From: Hyalangium gracile
GTDB taxonomy: Bacteria; Myxococcota; Myxococcia; Myxococcales; Myxococcaceae
Reading direction: 5' to 3'
Assembly: GCF_020103725.1 (NCBI RefSeq)
Contig: NZ_JAHXBG010000021.1
Span: 1 to 64,000, forward strand
DNA: 64,000 nt
Shown: piece after piece, positions 17,611 through 24,900 of the stretch
Position numbering within the stretch: the first letter of the stretch is position 1
Layout: each line of letters opens with the position of its first letter
Translations under genes and position numbers: made by a program
The notes under the pieces: model-generated
What the model saw: the letters and a program-made list of their open reading frames with translations, nothing else
The model's database searches: none
What the model was told of the DNA's origin: nothing

Positions 17611-18213
17611 ATGACAGCGTCCTCCCAGAACGAGCCGGTCATCTTCAGTCAGATGTTTGAGGCGCTGGTCATGCATGCCATGCGGGGCAAGCTCGACCCG
17701 GAGGCCATGCGGAGCATCGAGGCCGCCGGGGTGGACCTGAGCCGTCCGCTGCTCGTCGCCTATCCGCTCACCGTCTGGTACGACACCGTCTGGGCATGCG
17801 CGCAGATCCTCTTCCCGGCGCTGCCACGCACCGAGGCCATGTACGCCACCGGCCGCAAGGTCGCCGACGGCTACAGCCACACCACGATGGGCAAGGCGCT
17901 CTTCGCGGGGCTGCGCAAGCTGGGCTGGCAGCGCGCCCTGGGGCAGATGGCGCGCTCGCTGCGCACGGGCGGCAACTTCCTGGCGTCCCACGCCAACGAG
18001 CTGCCCGGGGGAGATCTCGAGATCACGCTGGAGATCCTCCCCGAGTTCCTCCCCGCCCTGGGCTCGCACCCCGGCATCGACGCGAGCTTCATGCGCGGCT
18101 TCCTGGATGCGTCGGCGGAGCTCATCCGAGGGCATGACTCTCCCCGGTTCGCGCTCACGGGGACGGATCAGGCAGCCCGCCGCGCCACCTTCCTCTTGAA
18201 GGAGAAGGACTGA
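17611..18213 (+). CDS. DUF2378 family protein (Myxococcales-restricted)
   Basis: The product is 200 residues, close to the family's usual size. Recognisable features are the N-terminal VIFSQMFEALVMHAM, a central YPLTVWYDTVWACAQILFP segment, and MYATGRKVADGYSHTTMGKALF, which match the pattern of the myxobacterial DUF2378/TIGR02265 paralogues. Their function is unknown. No signal peptide is seen, so it is probably cytoplasmic. The next gene begins 5 bases after its stop, suggesting an operon with the JAMM-signature lipoprotein. Confidence 0.85.
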   Translation: MTASSQNEPVIFSQMFEALVMHAMRGKLDPEAMRSIEAAGVDLSRPLLVAYPLTVWYDTVWACAQILFPALPRTEAMYATGRKVADGYSHTTMGKALFAGLRKLGWQRALGQMARSLRTGGNFLASHANELPGGDLEITLEILPEFLPALGSHPGIDASFMRGFLDASAELIRGHDSPRFALTGTDQAARRATFLLKEKD

Positions 18214-18218
18214 GGCGC

Positions 18219-18968
18219 ATGGACGCAGGAGCAAGGAACCGCCCCTGGCTGTGCCTTCTTGCCTGCACCGCGCTGGCATGCGTCCCCTCCACGCCACCGC
18301 CGGGCGTCGTGCGCTTTGACCCCAGGAACTTTCCTGAGAGCGTTGAAGGACCGATGCCGCACTTCGGGCCGTTCAACTCTCGCATGGACGCATTGCTCGC
18401 CGCGTGCCCGCTCATCCTCACAAAGCCCCGCGCGACAGCGGGCCGCAGGGATGATCCGAACTTTGGCGTGCGCTGGCGAGCCTCGACCGAGTACTGCGCC
18501 TGGCTGTACTACACTCCCGACAGAACCTATGACATGAGCCTGCTCGTCGAGAGCACCGAAGCGGTTCCCCTGGACAATCAGGGCGAGCGGCGGTGCAGGG
18601 CTCCCGCGTTCGTGAGTGATCCTCGTTACCCCAAGCACAGCCTCAAGTATCTCTACTTCCTCCACAATCACCCCGCTGTCCCCACCAACATCTCCGAGAG
18701 AGACATCCGTGCGGTCATCAAGACCGCGATGATTCACGGGAAGTTCGTTGACACAGAAGAAGGAAGAATCCCCATCGGTGTCATCGCCTTCATCGCGAAC
18801 ACCTACGAGCCTTCACCCCACTCCTGTGATGGGTTCTACGAGTATCGCTGGGGAAGCTCAGAGGTCATGAAGTGGCAGTCCGACGCGCAAGGCCTCTGGC
18901 TCGCAGAGAAGGCGGGAAGTGTCACCTGGATCAATGAAACCGAGTTTACCTTCGAGCCGAGCAGATAG
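18219..18968 (+). CDS. Lipoprotein with a JAMM/MPN+ metalloprotease signature
   Basis: The product is 249 residues with a lipoprotein signal (WLCLLACTALAC, Cys 21). Residues 149-162 read H-N-H-P-A-V-P-T-N-I-S-E-R-D, which fits the zinc-isopeptidase consensus HxHx7SxxD exactly (H149, H151, S159, D162). E111, in a hydrophobic strand (MSLLVEST) about 40 residues earlier, is in the right place for the catalytic Glu. JAMM enzymes cleave isopeptide or peptide bonds, and in bacteria some process ubiquitin-like or toxin proteins. An exported, lipid-anchored JAMM is unusual. Codon use here is less GC-rich than in neighbouring genes. Operonic placement after DUF2378 and before a small lipoprotein is inferred from spacing. 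Confidence 0.75.
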   Translation: MDAGARNRPWLCLLACTALACVPSTPPPGVVRFDPRNFPESVEGPMPHFGPFNSRMDALLAACPLILTKPRATAGRRDDPNFGVRWRASTEYCAWLYYTPDRTYDMSLLVESTEAVPLDNQGERRCRAPAFVSDPRYPKHSLKYLYFLHNHPAVPTNISERDIRAVIKTAMIHGKFVDTEEGRIPIGVIAFIANTYEPSPHSCDGFYEYRWGSSEVMKWQSDAQGLWLAEKAGSVTWINETEFTFEPSR

Positions 18969-19004
18969 CGTGGTACCCGCCGACGTCAGGCCTCAGGGTG
19001 CTTC

Positions 19005-19559
19005 ATGAGATCAGGGAAACGACTCCTTTGGCTTGCGGTGATGCTCACTGGCTGTGTTCTCCAGAGCAAGCATTCGCCCCCGATCGGGACCGACAGCTCG
19101 ATTGAATTCCCACGGTTCTTTGCGCGCCCCGCCGTCCAGGTTGGCGGTGAGAGCATTCCCTATGAGCTGGACGGCGCGACCCTGCGGGCCCTCATGATTG
19201 CCGCCAATGACTTCCTCCCACCAGGCAGGAAGGAGCCGCCTTGTTGGGACAGGCAAGAGGCCTATCGCTACCGCGTCATCCGTCAGGGAGAGCTCATCTT
19301 CGTCGATATCTCGGAGGACATCACGGCCTGCGGGATGAAATACGTTTCGGTGGATTCAGGCGCTCGCTATGCCATCAGCGCCGACGGTCGAATCCTGCGA
19401 CGCATCATTGGAGCAGAGCCCGAGCAGCCTGTAGCACCTTCGCCACCAGACGCAGGTAGCGAGGGGCTCGCGTCCTCCCCAGATGCGGGCGCGGCGCCAG
19501 GTCCTCCTCCCCCCATTACCCAATCTCCCGATGGGGGCGCTTCGGGCTCTCCTCCTTGA
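19005..19559 (+). CDS. Small lipoprotein, unknown function
   Basis: The product is 184 residues with a lipoprotein signal (RLLWLAVMLTGC, Cys 17). A central ~100-residue globular part has strands such as YRVIRQGELIFVDIS and RYAISADGRILRR. The C-terminal tail is Pro/Asp/Gly-rich with repeated PDAG units. It lies 36 bases after the JAMM lipoprotein, with CAGGG 6 bases before its ATG, and is probably co-transcribed. It could be the partner or substrate of that protein. I do not recognise the family. Its composition, like that of its neighbour, is less GC-biased than the surroundings. Confidence 0.7.
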   Translation: MRSGKRLLWLAVMLTGCVLQSKHSPPIGTDSSIEFPRFFARPAVQVGGESIPYELDGATLRALMIAANDFLPPGRKEPPCWDRQEAYRYRVIRQGELIFVDISEDITACGMKYVSVDSGARYAISADGRILRRIIGAEPEQPVAPSPPDAGSEGLASSPDAGAAPGPPPPITQSPDGGASGSPP

Positions 19560-19581
19560 GGTGCTGAGTTCACAATGAGGC

Positions 19582-21954
19582 TCAGGGGCGCTCGCGCACC
19601 ACCAGCAGCCGGCGGGAGCTGAGCCCGCGATCGTCGGTGACGAGGATCTCGTTGGTGCCCACGGCCGGAGTCCACCAGAGCCGCTCGTCCGCCTTCGCCT
19701 TACCCAGGAACTTCCCGTTCACGAACCACGTCAGCTCACGATCGTGCGCGGCCTCGGCCTCCAGCGGCACCTCCTGCTGATCGGCCGACACGCCGGGGAT
19801 GAGCAGCGCCACCTGCCCCTCGGAGGGGGAGAGGATCTCCGGCGCGTGCTCGGCGCCGCCCGGCTCGCACCCGGGCGCATGGGCGGGGGGCTCGGGCAGG
19901 CTGCGGTGCTGCTCCGTCAGCCAGCGGCGGATGCTGGAGGGCCATGTCAGATACACCCGGGACTCCGTCTCCCGGCCCGCGCGGCACACCGGGCTCACCG
20001 CGAGCCCCGTCTTCGCGTCCACCTCCACGCGCTGGTGGTAGGGGCAGGGCTGCGTGGGCACCGCCGAGCGCCGCGCGTACACCGCCTTGCGATCCTTGCA
20101 CGCGTCCGTGGGCAGGTGTCCTGAGTAGGAGCACACCTCCACCTCCGCGAGATCCGCGGGAGGCACCCTGTCCTCCTTGACCGAGGCGCGCCCCCGCGGG
20201 CCTACGGCCTCCAGCAGATCGAAGAGCAGCGGCCCGGCGGCCTCCGAGCCCACCAGGTGCACGCTGGGGGTGTTGTCGAAGTTGCCCAGCCACACCACCG
20301 CCGTGTGCCGGGGCCCCGAACCCGCGGCCCACGCGTCCCGGTGGCCAAAGCTCGTCCCCGTCTTCCAGTGCACCTGCGCGGGCATGCCCGTGAGCTGGCG
20401 GCGCGCGGGGAAGTCCGGCCGGTCTCTCAGCGCGAGCGAGCGTCGGGTCAGCCAGGAGGCTCCCGGAGAGAAGAGCTCGCGCGGCTCCGCGGCGGGCTTG
20501 CCGTCGTCCAGCACCTTCAGCGGGCGCGTGCGGCCCTCCTGCGCGAGCGCCACATACACCCCGGCCAGCTCCAGCGGCGTCACCTCCAGGCCTCCCACGG
20601 CCGCGGACAGGCCGTAGAAGCCGGGATCGGGCTGCAGGCTGTCCACACCGGCCTGCCGGAGCGTGCCCAGGAAGCGCTCCACGCCGATGCGCCCCAGCAG
20701 GTTCACGAACGGCAGGTTGAGCGACTGGGAGAGCGCGTACTCCATCCGCACCAGCCCCATGAAGCGCCCGTCGAAGTTGCGCGGCGCGTAGCCGCCATAG
20801 GACTCGGGGATGTCCGCCACCAGGTGCTCGGGCAACACCAGCCCGCGATCGATCCCCATCGCGTAGAGCACCGGCTTGAGCGCCGAGCCGGGCGAGCGCG
20901 GCGTGTCGAAGCCGATGATCTGCCCGCCGTGCCGGGCATCGAAGAAGTCGAAGCTGCCCACCAGCGCGAGCACCTCGGCGCGCTCGTGGTCCACCACCAC
21001 CACCACCCCGTTGTGGACGCCCTTCGTGGCCAGCTCCGCCGACGCGTCGCGCATCAGCCGCTCGGCCAGCCGCTGCGTGCCCGCCTCCAGCGTGGTGCGC
21101 AGCCGCGACAGCTCGGGCCTCCGCGCGCGCAGCCACATCGCCGCGTGCGGCGCCTCCCGGGGGAAGGGCACCAGCTCGCGCGGGACGGGGGTGTTGCGCA
21201 CCTCCGCGAGCACCTCCTCGGGCCTGGCCCGGGCCTCCGGGGGCCCCAGCGGCAGCGCCGTCTCCTCCAGCAGCCGACGCGCCACCTCGTCCCGCGCCGC
21301 CTTCAGCCGCGCCCCGTTCTGCGGCGTGGGGAAGCGCCGGTTGGGGTTCTGCGGCACGGCGAGCAGCGTGGCGATCTCCGCCGGGCTCAGGTGCGTGGCG
21401 CGGTGCCCGAAGTAGGCCAGCGCCGCCGCCTCCACGCCCTCCACGTTGCGCCCGTAGGGGACGAACTGGAGGTAGTTGGCCAGGATCTCGTCCTTGGACA
21501 GGCGCAGCTCGAGCTGCATCGCCCGGAAGGACTCGATGACCTTGGATACGAGGGTGCGAGGCCGGGGCTCCAGCACACGCACCAGCTGCATGGTGAGCGT
21601 GGAGGCGCCGGACACGCGGCGCCCCTTCGTCACGTTGGACACCACCGCGCGCGCCACCGCCAGCGGATCCACCCCCGGGTGCCAGGCGAAGCGCTTGTCC
21701 TCCAGCGCGAGCAGCGCCCGGAGGTAGGCCGGGTCGATGTCCTGCGTTCGCGTGGGGACGCGCCACCGCTCGTCCGGCGCGAGGAAGACGTGCGCCGGAG
21801 TCCCGTCCCGGTACTCGATGACCACCGAGTGCGGCGACGAGAGACGCTCGGGCAGCGGCACGAGCCACGCCGCCCCCCACCCCACCCCGCCCAGGGCGAG
21901 GAGGAGGAGCAGTGCCACGGCGAGCCTTCTCCGGGTGAGGCGAGGCAGACGCAT
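19582..21954 (-). CDS. pbpC: Penicillin-binding protein 1C
   Basis: The product is 790 residues (E. coli PbpC is 770) with an N-terminal membrane anchor (LAVALLLLLALGGVGWGAAW). The GT51 glycosyltransferase domain contains ALEDKRF with catalytic E85, and GASTLTMQL near 116-124. The transpeptidase domain has S357-A-L-K360, S411-L-N413 and K531-T-G, all three active-site motifs. A C-terminal BiPBP-type domain (~690-790) follows. It polymerises and may cross-link peptidoglycan in the periplasm. ATG 21954 lies 7 bases after the alpha-2-macroglobulin stop, so the genes form an operon. In other bacteria this pairing is thought to join protease trapping with cell-wall repair. Confidence 0.95.
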   Translation of the reverse strand: MRLPRLTRRRLAVALLLLLALGGVGWGAAWLVPLPERLSSPHSVVIEYRDGTPAHVFLAPDERWRVPTRTQDIDPAYLRALLALEDKRFAWHPGVDPLAVARAVVSNVTKGRRVSGASTLTMQLVRVLEPRPRTLVSKVIESFRAMQLELRLSKDEILANYLQFVPYGRNVEGVEAAALAYFGHRATHLSPAEIATLLAVPQNPNRRFPTPQNGARLKAARDEVARRLLEETALPLGPPEARARPEEVLAEVRNTPVPRELVPFPREAPHAAMWLRARRPELSRLRTTLEAGTQRLAERLMRDASAELATKGVHNGVVVVVDHERAEVLALVGSFDFFDARHGGQIIGFDTPRSPGSALKPVLYAMGIDRGLVLPEHLVADIPESYGGYAPRNFDGRFMGLVRMEYALSQSLNLPFVNLLGRIGVERFLGTLRQAGVDSLQPDPGFYGLSAAVGGLEVTPLELAGVYVALAQEGRTRPLKVLDDGKPAAEPRELFSPGASWLTRRSLALRDRPDFPARRQLTGMPAQVHWKTGTSFGHRDAWAAGSGPRHTAVVWLGNFDNTPSVHLVGSEAAGPLLFDLLEAVGPRGRASVKEDRVPPADLAEVEVCSYSGHLPTDACKDRKAVYARRSAVPTQPCPYHQRVEVDAKTGLAVSPVCRAGRETESRVYLTWPSSIRRWLTEQHRSLPEPPAHAPGCEPGGAEHAPEILSPSEGQVALLIPGVSADQQEVPLEAEAAHDRELTWFVNGKFLGKAKADERLWWTPAVGTNEILVTDDRGLSSRRLLVVRERP

Positions 21955-21961
21955 GGGAGGC

Positions 21962-24900
21962 CTACAGCAGGAAGTCCTTCCAGGGGCCGGACACCTCGAC
22001 GGCCTGGCCGGCATCACGCGCCCAGATGCGCGGATCGTACATGGCCTCCGCCTCCACCGGCGGCAGCGTGAACTTTCCAGCCGTCACCGCGCGCACGGCG
22101 TAGACCACCTTCTTGGACTCGCCCGACTGCAGGGTGCCGAAGACCTCCATCCGGTCGTCCCGGATGTTCACGTAGTCCGCCGTCCACAGCTCCTCGGTGC
22201 TCACCCACTGCACGGCGCCACCGCGACCGAGCCGGGCGTTCTCGATCTCCCAGCCCGCCGGCAGCCGGTCCACCAGGGCGATGTTCTGGATGCGCTCGCC
22301 GCTGGTGTTCTTGAGCTCGATCTCCACGTAGAGCAGGTCCGCCAGGTTCACGGAGTCGCCCGGGCTGACGGCGGTGCCGTCGAGCTTGCGGTACGTGCGG
22401 CTGAGCGTCAGCCCCTGGCCGCCCGTCTTCGCCTGGCCGCTGGAGCGCACTCCCTCGCTGTTGACGATGAGGTAGAGCTTGCCCTCGCCCTTCTCCTTGA
22501 GCTCGAGCGTGAGGCCCTTGCGCTCGCTGGCGCGGGCCAGCGCCCAGGTGCGATCCGAGGCGCGCGTCGTCTTCCCGCCCTCGTTCGCCTGCGGCGCCAC
22601 CTCCTTGCCGTCCGCCACCAGCGTGGGCGGCGTGAAGCTGGAGGCCGCGCCGGAGACGCGCTTGCCCAGGCCGGTGATGCTCCAGACCAGCTCCTGGGTG
22701 GTGTAGTAGGAGCTGTGGTGCCCGATGAGGGACTGGGCCACCTGCTGCGCCAGCGGCTCGGCCGCCGGATCATTGCCGAACAGATCCTGGAACGTGCTCA
22801 GCATCAGCCCGCGGCGGCGGCGATCCGAGTAGAAGGACCAGGAGTTTCGCCGCTCCTCGGTGATGGGCGAGAGGTCCGGGCTCTTGAGCTCCTTCTCGTA
22901 GCGGCGATCGCCCGCCAGGTAGAGGGCGGCCTTGAGCAGGTGCTCCTCCTCGCGCTCCTCGCCGGAGAAGGCCTTCTGCTTGCCCAGCTCGTCGATGAGC
23001 TTCTGGACGCGCGCCTTGCGGCCCTTGCCGGACAGCGACAGCACGTAGTGCATGTAGGCCTCGGAGGACTGGCCGTAGTGGTCGTCCCGGCGCACGTTGT
23101 TCTCCTTGCGGTTGAGCTCCTGGCCGAGCCAGGCCACCGCGTCGTCCAGCCGGTCCTGCGGCACCGGGTACTTGAGCTTCTGGGCGTCCAGGAGCAGGTG
23201 CGTGGCGTAGGCGGTGCCCCAGGCCACCGGCTCCGTCTGGCCGGGCCAGTAGGCGAAGCCGCCCGAGGGCGTCTGCATGGAGAGCAGGCGGTTGACGCCG
23301 GCCATCACCATGTCCTCCACCTTCTTGTTGCCCGTGAGCGTCGGGTCCACGTTGTCGATGAGCTGCGAGACGAAGAGCAGCGGGCGCGTGGAGGACGTCG
23401 TCTGCTCGATGCAGCCGTACGGGTAGCGGACCAGGTAGCTCAGGTGCTGAAGGGACTCGGCATACGGGTTGGTGGTGACCCAGAACGTGGAGCTCTCGGT
23501 GGTGGGCACCCAGCCCTGGAGGTACTGCGCCAGGTCCACGCGGCCGGACTCCAGCGGAATGCGCTGCACCGTGCGCTCGCGGGCGCCCGCCGGGTGCAGG
23601 GGCACGTCGAGCTGCTCGAAGGCCGTGAAGCCGCCGCCCTCGGCCGTCACCTTGAGGCGGGCGGCGCCCACCGCGGTGATGGCCTTGGCCTGGAAGACGA
23701 GCGTGGCCGCCTTCCCGTTCTCCAGCCGCGTGCGGCCCTCGCTCTTGCCCAGCATCTGCAGCGGCGAGCCCACGGAGGCCGGCATGGCCAGGCCCGGCAC
23801 CGGCAGGTTCTCCGCCGTGAGGGACACCTTCACCTCCTGAGCGCTGCCCGAGAGGTTGGTGAGGAAGACGGGGATCTGGATCTCGTCTCCCTGGGTGAGG
23901 AAGCGCGGCAGCGTCGTCTGGAGCACCAGCGGATCGCGCACCAGCACCTGGGCGTCCGCGCGGCCCACGCGCTTGGGGCCGGTGGTGACGGCCATGACGC
24001 GCACCGCGCCGCGGTACATGGGCAGGTTGAACGGGAGGCTCAGCTTGCCGCTGGCGGGCACGGACACCACGCCGCTCCACAGCGCCACGGGCTTCACCGG
24101 CTGCACCCGGCCCGCCGCGCCCTCCTCGTCACCGCCGGTGGAGCGCGAGTTGCCACCCGGGGGCACCAGCAGCGTCCAGCCGATCGTCTCGAACGTCTCC
24201 ACGCCCAGGGCGCGCTTGGCGAACAGCTCCTTGAGCGGGTCCGGGCTCTTGAAGCGCGTGAGCGAGAGGATGCCCTCGTCCACCACGGCCACCGTGGCGA
24301 AGGTGGGGCCCTCCTGCGGGCCCAGCTCCAGGTTCACCGTGAGGGTGCTGTTGGAGCGCACCTCCTTGGGCACGTCCAGCTTCACCGTCTGCGTGAAGTC
24401 CGTGGGCTCCAGCGTCACGCTGCCCACGCCGAAGGCCCGGTCCGGCATGAAAGCCTCGGCGGACTCCAGGTGCGGATCCTTCACCAGGAAGGCGGCCACG
24501 TAGACGTTGGGCGCGAAGCTCCTGGGCGTGAAGGTCCACGACACCTCGCCCGGCTCCACCGCCTTCCACTCGGAGGCGATCACCTGGTCCGTCTCCGCGG
24601 TGAGCAGCACCCGGCCGCGGTACGGCACCTTGAACTTCACGGCGATGGGCTCGTTGAGCCTGCCCGCCTTCGGCAGCTCCAGGGCGATGGAGGCCGGCTT
24701 GAGCGGGCGCGGCGTCTGGTCCACGCGCGCCTCGCCATCGCCGTACCAGTAGTAGCGGCCGTTGCCCTCCAGGTGCAGATCCGTCTGCGCGTTGCCGGAG
24801 CGCACGCGGACGATGAAGCCGGCGGCGTCCTGCGACGGCGTCACCTGGAGCTGGAACTTGCCGCCCTCCACCTTGGTGGTGGAGCGGCCCTCGCGCACGG

